Assembly (NCBI GenBank): GCA_032622095.1
Contig: CP136063.1
Coordinates: 28,586,987 to 28,650,986 of the forward strand
Length of the DNA stretch: 64,000 nucleotides
Origin: Siphonodentalium dalli
Taxonomy: Eukaryota; Mollusca; Scaphopoda; Gadilida; Siphonodentaliidae
Direction: 5' to 3'
The translations under genes were made by a program, and so were the position numbers. The notes beneath the pieces are model-generated. The model was not told the origin of the DNA and did no database searches. It saw only the letters and a program-made list of their open reading frames with translations. Below are positions 10,816-23,946 of this stretch, in pieces (position 1 is the first letter of the stretch; the number at the start of each line of letters is the position of its first letter).

Positions 10816-10976
10816 AGCACTTGGTTAATACCTCTATTTAACAAATGAATGTTTGTTTTCAGAAATGCATGCAATTATGAACGCTTTGTTGCGGTCACAT
10901 TTTGAGTGAATCGCGGAAACAAACCTCGCAATATTTGATTTAAATGTCACAATTTTGAGCGCAAAGTGTCACCATA

Positions 10977-12410
10977 TTAAGGCCAAAACGAAGAATACCT
11001 GTGTTTAGGGTAACCCGCCCGCCCCTACTCAAAACCTGCCGCCAAATTCCATTTTATCGTTTTTCAAAAATTTCCTCCGACTTCATTTTATTTTTTCGTA
11101 TAAATTAGGAATTCGCGACTACGGAATTAGCTTAAACAAGTAAACCATTTTCTTGCAAATATCGTCAATTCACGAAAAACGGAAGTGCCGCCATTGTTGT
11201 TGTAGTATATTCGTATTCCCTCGTCATTGTTCGGCAAACACGCGATAATTGTGCCGGAATATGTATTAACTAGCAAATCGAAAGTAACCGGATATTTTGC
11301 CGATTGCGCATGGCGATTGAATATGGCGGAAACACTTCCGTGTGCGGATATATCCTGAGTTTTAGCTATTAAACTTCACAAATGCGTTCATATGAATCAG
11401 AATAGAAACATCATGGCGCCTGTCAACTATAGCACAGACATGTTGTCGTGCGTGAACCGGTACCACATAGATTCTGAACTGACAGAAAAGGACATACACG
11501 TAATAAAAAGTCGGATTAAAAATAATTCTGACACTTTTGAAATCGACCCAAAGCTCAAAATTCCATTATTATAGTTTATCCACCTCTCACCGCATCCACA
11601 CTGAAAATTATAAGCCTGACATAACATGAGTCTGTATGTACCCATGCAGTAGGAGTGGTATGTGCCCGGTAGAACTTAATTTTTTCCTAGTAGAACAATT
11701 TCTCATTAAATATTCATTAGTTCTACAGAAATCCGGACCCGATGAATCAACATCTTCTGTGTCGCAATGATCGGAATGCAACAGTCATAGGGTAATCAAT
11801 GCACATATATTGTTCTTGGTGCTTACTTTGTTTTACAGGTGTTAATGCCACCACCGCTTTACATATTGATTATGTTATGTACGTCACGTTGGCATTGCCG
11901 CATGTATGTGCCATTTACAATGGAGGAACTCTTGTTAAATTCACCTTCGGAGTTGAATATTTCGCAAAATTTCTTAGTATTCGAGTCGGTGGATAAACAA
12001 AATATCATAAGTGTCTTGTGTGGGAAATTGAAAAGTAATATGTCCACTCGTAGGATTTGGCCTGTAATATCCGAGCTTCAGCATGAACATAAACCGTTTA
12101 ATTTCCAACACTAGACACTTATTCTACATGTATATATAATATCATTTAATATCATGCTGTATACATGTCATTGAACTTCTGCAACACCATTAAACTGATT
12201 AAAGCTACCATGACATTGATTAGTGTGACAATGACTTGCCCAAGTTATATACGAGTGACACTGGCAGACGATTAGAAGGCACGAATACTTAAATACTATT
12301 CCCCGTGAAAAATAAAATGAAAAAATAAAATAAAATGAAGTACCGCCCGCCAGCCCCTGTTTTTTTCCCTCATGTTACCCTAAACTCAGGTATTCTTCCT
12401 TTTGGCCTAA
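10977..12410. mobile_element. 1.4-kb inverted-repeat element
   Basis: The ~120-bp arms start TTAAGGCCAAAACGAAGAATACC at the left. On the minus strand from 12410 the right arm reads TTAGGCCAAAAGGAAGAATACC, and both continue GTTTAGGGTAAC and on to a CCGCC motif. The interior (11110-12300) encodes only short frames (for example 11392-11574) with no recognised domain. Confidence 0.55.
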
Positions 12411-12835
12411 GCGCAAAATATTGCAATAATATCACAAGCGACATGCTTACCTGTATAAGTGTTTCCACTTGCGAAAATAGCATGCTTAATATACCACTTC
12501 TTTTGACTGGTACTGTACTACTGTATATATCAACAACAGCTACCGGTATTTGGGATTGGTCCCTTCAAGACAACAGCAGATCCAATAAACATGTGCGCAA
12601 TGACTTGGCGACAATGTTCTCATGTAGTCGCACATTTTCCATGAAATATCAGCCGAAGATAGTTTGATAAGAACATCCAACAAATAACAGTGTACTCCTG
12701 GTAAATTGTCGTGTACCGGTAACTTGACGATAACATGGCGAATAATGACAATGTCTCATATCCGCACATTTCAATGAACAATGATGAATTAACACGGATG
12801 AATTGGTCGGGGTCATTATAAAGTTGGAATTGTAG

Positions 12836-14035
12836 ATATGTGATCCACAGTTGTTGGCCATTATATATAAGTGCTAGTAGTAGCCCTAGAGTAAGAATAA
12901 TAGAAAGTTGGGAAACATGTAAAAAAATTAAATTTAAACGCTCACTCAACATCCAGCTATTAAAATGCACGGTTGGCCCACACACTCACCCATATTTAGT
13001 CAAGTAGATCTTCGATTACATTTACTTTTGAAAAGAGTTGATCATCAAAACATATAACAATTCATATTTCGCGACACCATCGCCTTGTGACGTCCCCCCC
13101 CCCCCCCCCCCACACAACGACGTCAACGCTAGAGCGATGGCAAGGTTTATATTCCGGGGACAAGTCAAAGGTTGGCCCGCTTAAAGTATTTCGCCTTTTT
13201 GACCGAACCGAGTTGAACCGACTTTTCGGAAGAGTTATCCTTCCTAACAATTCCGTGCTAATGATGTTGTGTCTAGCCAAATTTTTTTGCGATTTTGATT
13301 ATTTTCACCTGATAAAAGTTGTTTTTCTGGATATATCTCTCAAGAAATGTATGGTAAGTGTGATTATCGATATTCAATAGTTTTGCATACATATTTCTGC
13401 ATGTCCGAAGCGTACAATGTATTCGTTTTGATGAGATTTCGAGTGCAACTGGGGAGGTGGGTGGGTTTAAAAAAAAAATGTTTTTACATGTTGTTTCCCA
13501 ACTTTCTATTATTCTTACTCTAGGGCACAGTTGTTGGAAATTATTATCAAAATCCAATGATAAATACACAGACCATTACATCAATAACAATAGTATATAC
13601 ATGTAGACAAGTATGGAAAGCTGGCCAATTTACTGGATTCAGAGTCTTATTTCAGCATAAAATATGTATCAATTTCAAATATTTCTTGCATTCAATCAAC
13701 TATATACCGGTACATGTCTTGAAAGTAACACTGCAAATCCGAAATGATTTGGCATTTCTTGCAACATTTATTAATGTGAATTTCCAACAACACAAAAATT
13801 GAAAATCTCACGAGTCGCCATCCGAGTCACAGGCTATAATTAGAAGCACGGAATAGTTATGACGTTACGATCTCGGATGGCGACTCGTCAATCTCACACA
13901 GGAGCTTTCCATACTTGTCTATATTATTATTAAAGTAATGGTATGTGTATTTGTCAGCGGATTTTGATCAAATCTTCCAACAACTGTGCTCTAGGGCTAC
14001 TACTTATATATAATGGCCAACAACTGTGATGTGAT
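12836..14035. repeat. One segment with two inverted relatives
   Basis: The segment at 12840-12925 (CAGTTGTTGGCCATTATATA ... CTAGAGTAAGAATAATAGAA) reappears inverted twice. The GTAAGAATAATAGAAAGTTGGG part is at 13490-13535. The CCCTAGAG to TTGGCCATTATATA part is at 13988-14028. A poly-C run of 16 bases lies at 13095-13110. Confidence 0.6.
13810..13888. mobile_element. 79-bp hairpin MITE
   Basis: Perfect 17-base arms: ACGAGTCGCCATCCGAG at 13810-13826 and its reverse complement at 13872-13888. The flanks both contain AATCTCA, a possible 7-base target duplication displaced by two bases. Confidence 0.6.
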
Positions 14036-14039
14036 CATC

Positions 14040-15059
14040 CATCACTACACGGCATCAGTTTCATTGTTTTTGGTGTTTTGTTGACATTGAAGCTCTGTGA
14101 ATTACACTGGTGCGCACGCCGCATATCCTCTCTTGTAATTGTACATGCATGTCAATGTGCTCTGAAAGAATCAGATTCTGAACAAGTACTGTTAACTGCA
14201 TTTTCAACATTCTAATATTAATAGCTGCTCGTTGAGTCGTTGTTATTATTGTCACTGACTATTGCTTGACATCGAAGCTTGTGTTCATCTGAATGAAGTC
14301 AGACCATTGATTCGATTGATTCAAAGGAACCGAAATCAGACCGTCTTTAACAACTGTCCGCAATCGAACAGGTAATCCGCAATCGAACAGGTAACAGTCT
14401 CGATCACCAAATCAAGCCGGAATGAACTTCAACTTGGGGTAGTCGTCCACACTCCTGACTCCACAATGCCACAGCGAAAAACATTCACCACACTGTACAT
14501 GTATGTACTGTACGTACAGTACTGTGTACGGTACATGTAACCTTGAAGGAGTCATCAGGCACAAATCTAATTTTGGCAGCAAATATTTCAGGCGCCGTTC
14601 TTTCACATGTAAAATAAAGATTCAAGCTAATTATTGACAAATTGTCCACTTGTTGAAAATGAAAGCAGCTGAATAATTAGAACTTTCAAACGGTACGTTT
14701 CGCAGATTATTTTCCTAACTTCTCTTTTATCCTGATTTTATCCGCTCTCCAAATACGCCATGGTTGTTATTTATGTAATATGTCGTCTCTTTTAGTTCGT
14801 TCGACGCCAATATCACGTCTAAATCACTCTGATTTTTCCGAATTAAAAAATGTCAGCCACAATTAAAATGGCGTGAGAATAATTTGAGTTAAATTTACGT
14901 ACTCGTCCATATACGTACTGACCCGATTAGCACAGAATGAATGCGATATTATATACATATTAAATGTCAGCAGAGTAAGATATTCAGTCATACTGTATGG
15001 AGTCATTGCCGTATATAATATGTCGCCGATAAGTATACTATTGAGTTTTCACGGCATGA
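14040..15059. other. Non-coding stretch
   Basis: No gene supported. 14490-14540 is a dense run of GTACATGTATGTACTGTACG-type self-complementary sequence. Otherwise AT-rich. Confidence 0.35.
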
Positions 15060-15197
15060 CTGAATCAAGAAAATATTAACCTTAGTAACTAATTTAAGGT
15101 GTGACTAAGGTCACACTTAGTTACTTTTGGCTACGTTAGTCAAAAATAACTAAGTACGGGTTGACTAAGGCTATGACTATTTTTATTTTTTTTCAGT

Positions 15198-15636
15198 GGA
15201 TATAATAATTGGAAATTTATATTATTATTGTTTAAGATCTTGAACAATATTCTGCTATTTCTGACTTCAATTAAAGGGCTGGTCTGCTTCTGAATTTCGG
15301 TGCGAAGACACCTGGGTACGCATCGAAAGGGGCGAAGGCCCCTCTCCCGAACCCCAGAAAAGGGCTGGTCTATAGGCGAACATGCTTATATAGCCTACCC
15401 CTACCGGGGCCCTTTGTCGACCCACCCTTTCCCAAAGTAAAATAATCAACACCCCCCCCCCCACTTTTTGTGTAAATAAATTATACATTTTATTTCTCAA
15501 ATATTAATAGAAAAAATAAGTTTCAATTAGTTTTTGTTAAATAAGGTAATTATAACATAATTTAAGTAGGTCTAGATACATATAAAATTATGCTATATAT
15601 ATGTATATGGGACATGCACTCTAGCTAGCTCCTATA
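15198..15636. other. Non-coding stretch
   Basis: Contains two short GC-rich blocks (about 15275-15430) and a poly-C run near 15450. No gene supported. Confidence 0.3.
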
Positions 15637-17000
15637 TAGGGTAATGTGGGGCATAATGCGACGCGGGGCATAATGCGACAGACGGTCGTTATCAGGCCAT
15701 ATGAGTTTTCCATGACTGAAGTTGAATCGCACATTTAATATTTTAGTAAGACCAATCATAGAAGTGGACATCCAAATTGGACCGATATCATTATGACTGT
15801 TTAATCTCACATGCGAAACACCGGAGTAGGGGTACCCACATTTGGTGACCCTCTTTTTGAATGGTTTATAACTTCCGGTAGGTCTTGTACATGTTAAAAC
15901 GAGAACATCTTACCACTACCACCAAAGCCACATGCGTATTTTGGTAAAGTAAGACGAGTTATATAGTAAGCTGATCAGTTCTGTGTACATCGGTTATTCA
16001 CATTCACTCATATTTGGGGGAGAGACAGGTTGTCTGGTTGTGGGGCATAATGCGACACTCGGGTACACCAGTACGAGAAAAAAAATATGATTAGGCATAT
16101 CGCAAATCAAACCTGGAAAAATAAATCTTATGGTAATCTTAGTTCAAAAGAAAAGAAATAAAAAAACATATGCGATCATTCCCAAACATCGGACATATCG
16201 GCACTATTCGATCTCGTTCTGTGAATATAAAAGTAGTTAACATATTTAACTTGGTCGCATATATAGGGGTTATTGACAAAGCGTACACGTGTTGTATATA
16301 TACCACATAGCTATATAACTACTACATTTCCATAGCTGAATAATCCTATGATACTTGATTTGCATCTTACGGCATATATATCAACAACAATAGTGATATA
16401 TGTACCACATAGCTGCACAGACCTATTTTCGAACATCACATTTAAATACATTCGTATCTTGTATTCCGCGTTGGCACTTCCTCGTCACCCGCGTTGTCAA
16501 ATAATCGCTGCACCACCTTCACGTTATGCTCAATAAAATGCTTATTTGTGGGACATTTGCACTGAAATTTTGTGGAAATGCTTGGGAGATGTTTGGCTTC
16601 GAATCGGCTCAATCACACCCACTGATAAGTGTATATTTTTGAAAAAATGATGGATGTTTTGTCAACAATGCCGGTATTTTGGCCAAGGGTATCCAGTTGG
16701 TGGCACCCCTACAGCAGCGTGTATCGTTTGCTCAGACATTTAACCACTGCCAGCACCCTTCACAATAACCAGTTCACTGGGATAAATTAATGATAGGTGA
16801 TACGTACCGTTCCATTGTCCTAACAAACGGACTTTGGCGGCGAAAACTCAATTTCACCGCCACGGAAAACACAAATTTTACTTGTTGCCGCGTTGGCCAT
16901 CCTTGTTTTCCCGGGATATCCTTGTTTTCCCGGGATCGGTTCCTCCGTGTGGATGGGGTCTAATGTGCTTATGTGTCGCATTATGCCCCACATTACCCTA
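15637..17000. mobile_element. 1.36-kb DNA transposon with perfect 26-bp inverted ends
   Basis: Both ends start TAGGGTAATGTGGGGCATAA and continue TGCGAC in inverted orientation (left 15637, right ending at 17000). An additional internal copy of GGGGCATAATGCGACA sits at 16044, and a partial one outside at 17358. No transposase frame is visible, so it is non-autonomous. The superfamily is not assigned. Confidence 0.75.
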
Positions 17001-18650
17001 CAACTTAAACCACTAATATAATATAGATGTCAAATTTTGTTCTTTTATTCCTTGTCTGTTAATTGTCACTATAATATATATGATACGAAAATGTTTTTAA
17101 ATTTAAAACAATTTAAAAAATATATATATTTATAAACTTTATTACAGCCCATGTATATATGCGGCCATTGTTTGCCTCCTCACTCAAAAACGTGCATTGT
17201 CTATAAATTCTCTGATGCGGTCCGCCAGACAACAGTAATCAACTTGACACTGATTGTTGTAATAACAGATGGGAATTTACCGTTGGGCTCACTAATTTTG
17301 TATTGTTACTCGATTAACCAAGGGGATTAGAGGGTCACACCTAGGTCCATGTCCGGGCATAATGCGCAAGCATATATACTGTAATCCCAATCAGAGTCCC
17401 CTTAATCCCAGACACTATCCCCATCTCCTTGTTTGATTGCCCGCACCAATTAAACTAAAGTATATACAGGGCAGAAAAGTTTCATTGGATATATGCACCA
17501 CGTGGTTCTCACCTATAGTGATTAGTTCCGAGATATATTCCACCATGTAATACCAACAGCTCAAATCATTTTCGATTCTGAATATTTTTATATTTAAATA
17601 TTGTTCTTTCCACGTGATCATCAGGACGCCAACGTATCTTAGCATGTGAGTACAAAGCTATTATTATTATTTAAGTTATTATAATATAAAGATGCATTTC
17701 GGGTTAGGTAATTGTAACTTCTAAAATAATATTAACAAAAACAATTGTTTTTTAATTGGTAACACAATGGCCTGTGCTTTCATTTCCCGTACAAATATGG
17801 CGTAAAATGGCATGCTTTATCCAAAATAACTACTAAAAAATATGGCCAACAAAAAATAATAGATTAAAATTCAAGCATATATATATATTGGTTGATATTA
17901 AACTAAAAATGAGAAATAATGTAGCCCTTTATTTATCTAAAAAAGTCACTGTTGTTAATATAGTTACCACACCCGACGTGCATCTTTAATTTTCATTGTA
18001 TAAAAATACATTATATACCGTAGCCTACAATTTTTCGTGATTAAAATAACAAATTTGTTTCAAGTTTGCAAGAAACTGTTGTATTCAGGAAATCTGGGCA
18101 ATTAAAAGGGACCATTCATTACTAAACTTGGGAATGAATAATGTTAAATATTTCTGCAGGAGTACCCATATATCAACTCATTTATATAAAAATAACCTAA
18201 ATTATAGATACCGGTTCGTGACAATTTTAAAATATTTATTTTTTAAGGAATATTTTCTTTACTTAATACATATCCCTCTGGGGTTGGCGTAATTTTAAAT
18301 ATTTCCTAGCTATTCCACTGCATATATTAGAGGAAAAATTTATTATCAATCTATGGGTATACAATGTGTATTAATAATATACTGGTATATAGGCCTACGT
18401 ACTAGTAATTAATAGTAATAACAGATATTTTACCTTTTCAGTTCTGTGGTTCAGCAGATTCAAAATCAGCCAACATCATGACAACTGGTATGTTCAATAA
18501 TTTATTATTTTTATTCTATATCATAATAGTGAAATACACGTAGGCCTACAGAGCCTATATACATAAATTAATATTAAATATAAATAAAAATTAACATAAA
18601 TATATATATTGATGTGGACAATTATAATGGATCTAGGTCCTATGTATATG
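17001..18650. other. AT-rich non-coding stretch
   Basis: Long runs of TA and AAT, no coherent open frames. Nothing recognised except the TTTTCAG at 18435-18441, an acceptor-like site without a supported exon. Confidence 0.35.
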
Positions 18651-19038
18651 TACATGGGCGTACGTGCCTATACAGGCATAATATTTTATACAGGCATAAT
18701 ATTTTTTTAGCACTTTTGCCCGAATTTTTTACATGAAAAAATCATGGTTGTAATAAGACAAATTTTTTCCAAATATATGTATATATATATACTTCGCGAT
18801 CTATATATCCATAAATATAACAAAATAGATTCAAATTAACTTTTAAAAATACCGTATGCATAATTGTGGCAGAAATTTATGTGGAATTTTTGATACTTCA
18901 ATTTGTCAAAATGTACACCTCAAAACCCATCAAATTTGTCCGAAATAACCTCAAAATTTGTTCGAAAATTGTCCTAATTTTGAGTTTTCAAAATATTGGG
19001 GGGGGCGCGCCTAGCCCCCTGGATCGTACGCCCATGTA
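18651..19038. mobile_element. 388-bp element with CATGGGCGTACG inverted ends
   Basis: TACATGGGCGTACG at 18651 is mirrored by CGTACGCCCATGTA at 19025-19038. The interior is AT-rich with a poly-G run near 19000. The short open frame inside is not conserved with anything recognised. Confidence 0.5.
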
Positions 19039-19939
19039 TATGCAGCAAGTTTCCTAATTCCTATATACAGACAATATATATAATATATAAAATATATAGT
19101 ATAGGCCGGCCTACATTAAACGAAATTATCGAAAGAATTTTTTATTTCTAATTAAAAAGTCAAATTAAGAACTTCGAATACATAATATACTTTAAAATAG
19201 TATAACAATAAGTACATGTATGTTACAAAGCCACTTTAATGTTTGATCCCTGGTTCAACCACCCCTTTCAAGCGAACGCCCCTGAACAGTGCTGTATCGT
19301 CAGACATGACAAGCGATGTCCGATTCGCTATCGAGGCAGAAATCTGGCCAATGAAATCAGCGATCTCTTAACTCGATCAATACACCGATCGACCGCCAGC
19401 GACTGGCGCCAAATTATCTCCAGGGAAAACAACAACAAATTAAAGTTGTATTTGTTACAATGAATTGTCCAACATTTTCGGGATAACAGCTTCATTTGGA
19501 TAGGTAATGGTATAGAGTCATTCGGCAAAAGAGTTATTCGATAAGGTAGAAAGATTGGTTAGAAGAAAATGGTTTTAGTCCGTGGGTTAATTTTCTACAA
19601 CGAAAATAGGTGATCTTTTTTGTTCTTGCAATTGGCAACTTCAAAATCCAGGTCCCAAATTCACGGAAATTCCGCAGCCCTAATTAAATAAAAGGATTTA
19701 TTAATTGATAATTATATATATATTTTCCAATTATAATATATTTGATGGTATATAGCCTATATATAGGCCTATATTTAGCACTGTACATACGTACTACTAG
19801 TCTGTAGCAGGTCAGGTCTGGAGAAAGTGCAAATTCTTCTAAGTTCTAGAGTGGACTACATCAGTGTACCGGCACAGTTACCGGATTGTGTATACACATT
19901 ATCGGTACAGTGAAGTGATGGGCTGCAGTATCACGCCGA
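19039..19939. other. Non-coding stretch
   Basis: Mixed AT-rich sequence; short frames on both strands at 19239-19528 overlap and are not convincing. No gene supported. Confidence 0.3.
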
Positions 19940-20016
19940 GTTGACAATGTCAGATCGCCGTATCAAACGAGCTGCCGCAGGCAGCGAGTTTGATGCGGCG
20001 ATCTGATATCGTCAAC
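19940..20016. repeat. 77-bp hairpin
   Basis: Arms of about 37 bases (GTTGAC...TCAGATCGCCG...ATCAAAC and reverse complement), almost no loop. Likely a tiny foldback MITE or the fused ends of one. Confidence 0.6.
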
Positions 20017-20394
20017 GAGACCGATAAATACCGATACCGATAAAGTGTTTATTTTATGACACAATTTTGGTTCATCCCATGTCACAAAGGGCAAAACTAC
20101 TTCGTTACACCATCGATCATGTCATCACCCTGGCAAACCTAAACAGACCTGATAAATAGTTCCCAACTTCCGGTGACCTAATTTCACGGGATACTGATAC
20201 GGAATTCAAAGGATACTGATACGGAATTCATAGAATACCGATACGGCTCATGACCAGACACGCGTTTTCCGACTGCTCGGAATTTATCGCCAAACAATAG
20301 CGGTATTTGTAAGGGATTAGTGGTAGTCATATAATAAATATTTAAACCAGTCATTTTATAACAGCCAAATACATGTAGGTCTACATACTATTCA
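20017..20394. other. Non-coding stretch with GATACGGAATTCA repeats
   Basis: ATACTGATACGGAATTCA-like motifs recur three times at 20190-20245. No gene supported. Confidence 0.35.
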
Positions 20395-21706
20395 TTATTA
20401 ACAGGTCGAGCTAGGGTTGGGCGGTATTGATGTTTTTAAAAACCGCGATTTTTTCAAAATAACACCGCGATATACGGTTTTATTGAATATTATTTTACTA
20501 TTGAAAAATACCATGTAAAATAAAATTTTAAACGAGAGATATAACATTCCGGGTTTTCTTTACAAGGGATGTAAAATTGTATACACTATCACCAGGCAGT
20601 AAATGATTCTCGGAATGGCTTTAATTAACTTTTGAACACGGGAAAGATAATCATAATTAATCATTGAACAATATTGCAGTTCTTGTGTTTATTTGTCCAA
20701 ATTCTTGGCAAGAAACACTAATTAACGTGTCAACCCTAGAAGGATTGAGACATGTTCCTTTCCTGCGTCAAGTTTTAAGATATAATTGAACGACAAATAC
20801 TGCCGAGTCATGAGTCAGAAAGTTTGGACGAAGTATCGCTCGTGACTTTACACCGCTACCAGGTTGGATTTGGAAGAAGATACTCCATCGCTCTACTATA
20901 GCCCAAAATACAACCGTTGCGTCATTGGTTACAATAAAAGACAACGGAGACTTAAATTGGGAGCGACCGATAAAGGCTGCTTTCAATCAGTGGTCCGCTA
21001 AAGTATTTAACTCAGTTGGATTGTAATTTGAAACCGTATTTTGAGGTGATAAAATTGCGGTTGCGATATATTGAATTTTTATTTTACACACGGTTTCAAT
21101 ACGGTTTTTCTTTTCCAAACCGACTATAGTCAATATATTGAAATATCGCCCAGCCCTACATAGCTCATTTTGGCTTATTAAGCTGAAATGAGCTAACAAT
21201 TTGATGGGTTTGGTATAGTTTTTTCATCACGAATAATTAGCGCGAAAATGGGCAATGCAATTTGTATTTTATTCGAAGCAATGACTATCGAGCAACACAA
21301 AACCACCAAAATTACAACTACTCACAACGGCTTATCTGCTTTAAATCTCATTTACAAATTACATCGATTATTTTATCTTGCAAAATATATCCTACACCGT
21401 GCAGATCCCATTTCCGGCAGAAAATGAAATGTCCGATGCTGGTATTTAGGCATAAGTAAATAAATCGGAAGAAGTTTCTATCCAGTTATTCAACTTATTG
21501 ATTAAAATCATACATGTATAAGCCGTTGTGAGCAGTAATTTTGGCAGTTTTGTGTTGCCCAATGATCATTGCTTTGAATAAAATACAAATTGTGGTGCGC
21601 ATTTTTGCGCTAATTACTCGCGGAGAAAAAAACAATACCAAAACCCATCAAATGAGCCGAAATGAGCTATGTAGCTGATTTTTGATCTGGGCTCGACCTG
21701 ATTAAT
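20395..21706. mobile_element. Foldback element whose left arm is split by a hAT-like insertion
   Basis: The right arm (21519-21706) read on the minus strand starts ATTAATCAGGTCGAGC and matches 20395-20411, then resumes at 21159-21334 (CATAGCTCATTT ... CTCACAACGGCTTA). Arms are therefore about 190 bp around a ~185-bp loop, with a 747-bp insertion in the left arm. About 18 bases present in the right arm are missing at the junction. Confidence 0.7.
20412..21158. mobile_element. hAT-like non-autonomous element nested in the foldback arm
   Basis: Ends TAGGGTTGGGCGGTAT and, inverted, TAGGGCTGGGCGATAT, a style common among hAT MITEs. No perfect 8-bp duplication flanks it (GGTCGAGC against CATAGCTC). 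The interior has AT-rich sequence with ACCG/CGGT motifs and no transposase. Confidence 0.65.
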
Positions 21707-21940
21707 GGGATCGGGTAAAACCCGGATCCTTACAGTAAAACCCGGAAATCTCGCGGAACGGATCCTGACAACACAAATAAGTGCAAATATCTCGTCAAAT
21801 TGGTCTATTTGTGGAAAGCATAATTGGAGTATATTAAACAGTATTCAACATATAGTTGTCAGTTTGGATGTTGAAAAAAGTTTATTTCGCAAGCGCGACG
21901 AAAGCTAATTTTCCTGATATATTTATTATATTGAAGTGCC

Positions 21941-22147
21941 GATGAGCATATGCCTAATAACATGCCAACAAATTGATACCTTATTTTTTATCAAACTCGT
22001 CATAGTTTTCTCAAACATTCTGACAAAAATTTGACAAAAATGGCCAATATCCCATAAAGTTTGGTCAGAATGTTTGAGAAAAGTACGTAGAGTTTTTTAC
22101 ACATAACGTATCATCTTTTTCGGCAAATTATAGGGCATATGCTCATC
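21941..22147. repeat. 207-bp inverted-repeat element
   Basis: GATGAGCATATGCC at 21941 pairs with GGCATATGCTCATC at 22134-22147. An inner stem TTTTCTCAAACATTCTGA also pairs with its complement near 22065. The arms between are partly matched. Foldback MITE of unknown family. Confidence 0.6.
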
Positions 22148-23946
22148 CCTATGAAAATATGGTGAAAAGTATACTTTACAAGTACATTAGCTTTCTTCGC
22201 ATTCTCTATTCATTCGTCGCGTGTGAGAAATCAACTTTTGATTACGTGATTCCCCACCTTGATATTGGACACTTCAGTCGCCGAAGTGAGGTCACCACGA
22301 AACCCACAAATAAAGTCTTGGCGTAAGAAACAAAATAGTTCTTAATATTTCTGTATTGTTGATTGGGCTTATTGAAGGTTCAGATGTACCAAATTGTGCA
22401 TTTTCGCAACCACTTGATGGGGGAAAATCTTGCTTTTGATCACCAAAACGATCGCGAAAATTTATGGACAAGGAAAATCCGGACAGACATATAGGTAACA
22501 TTAATAAATGCTCATATCCTGGCAAAACAGCCTTTTAATGCAACATATATCTGGAAAGCTTAGAATTTGCTGAGCGGCATTCCGAATATAGTTTTAGCTA
22601 CTCTTTTGACCCAAATAAACGTGCAGACCCGAATAATAGTGCAGGGTGGGGGGGGGAATTTGGTCAGAAATTAATGTACGTGCAGACCCGAATAAACGTC
22701 GCAGACCCTAATAATAGTGCAGTTGAACTTATATGTGTGCAAACATGGATGCCTGCAATTATTTATATTAATATCTCTCTATCAAAGGTCATTGACATTC
22801 GACAAGATGAGTTAGTTGATGTCATATTTTGTATTAAAATTGAAATATTTAATATGCAAATGATCCAAAATGGACGCCCGCATTTAGAGGTCAAAATATC
22901 GACAACATAAGTCACAAATTATTTAAGAATTGGCAACTAAAATTACATACATACTGTTACATGTAGCTGTGAAATTTTGAAAAATGTGACCTTTGTACAT
23001 GTAGCACTTTTTATGTGCAAAATTCAAATAGCATATACACAAAAAATGCATGAATGTGTTCCTTACATTGCATTGTACAATGTATGTATATTATGAGCTG
23101 AGACATGAAAAATGTTGTTTCTGTTCTATTTAATTATCGCTTTTGCTAATATTATCCAAGTATTTTCTTGTGAAATATTATATCAAAATCTAGTGTTTCT
23201 GGTATGTGGCAATGTGTTCAAAACATGTGTGCCGAACAAACTAATCCTCATTTGACCTGGGTATTTTTTACTATAGCAGTTCTGACTGCTGGAGCGCATA
23301 CATATATGCTCTCCTGGCTACTGGTGTTTTATCACTATTGCACTGACCTGGTTTCCCCATAATATATTCATGTGAGCTTTACATGTCAACTGAGGGTACC
23401 TGGGATGATTTTGTATTGGGCAAGACAATAAGTAAACAAAAAAATGGTTTACAAACTGGCCTTTAAGGGGATTAAGCACGTGACAGAGTTGCTTTTCACG
23501 TCTTCCAGACCCGTTATAATTGCAGAAAATCAAATACTTTTATTTCTACCATAACTTGACAACTTGATATTTTTGAATAAATGAATAAAATAAATCTTTG
23601 TTCATCCACATAAACGCAAAATTTAAATATTGGAAAAATATAATTTATGCTGCATCTGAATGCTACATGTAAATGTGTCTACTATGCACCACAGGCTATG
23701 AATTTGCTACTCATGCATACCAAATCGTGTAATATCCATTGATCAGCACCTACCTCCACATCACATAATGTTTCTGAATGTGTACTTGCTGTTTATTTGG
23801 AGATTCTTTTTTGGTATTGTCGGTTGATATATACCTGTGTATTGTTTCAATACTGTCAGTTAGGATTGATTATGTTCTTGTTTGTGTACCCTCTTGACAT
23901 AATCAAAACTCATGGTTTTTGATTCCTTTTTGTAGAACTTTGAAAC
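22148..23946. other. Non-coding stretch before the transposase
   Basis: CAGACCCGAATAA(A/T) units recur four times at 22600-22725. The rest is AT-rich. A 3' splice-like site (TTTTTGTAG at 23928-23936) just before the transposase ATG suggests an intron in its 5' untranslated region. No other gene supported. Confidence 0.4.

Larger units (their letters stand above)
9808..15197. mobile_element. Possible 5.4-kb element with long TTAGTCA-rich inverted ends
   Basis: Left end (9808-9990) and right end (15060-15197, inverted) both start ACTGAAAAAAAA followed by A/T bases and AGTCA. Both are then built of alternating TTAGTCA/TGACTAA motifs for about 150 bp. The interior holds several smaller inverted-repeat elements and no recognised protein. 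Either this is one large non-autonomous element loaded with nested insertions, or two small copies inserted in opposite directions. No target-site duplication is evident. Confidence 0.45.

Noticed and set aside
11392-11574. 60-codon open frame with a plausible sequence
   Set aside because: Lies within an inverted-repeat element, has no domain, splice context or repeat conservation that I can see.
19248-19275. tRNA-like TTCAACC loop sequence
   Set aside because: No matching acceptor, D or anticodon stems around it. No tRNA was supported anywhere in the window.
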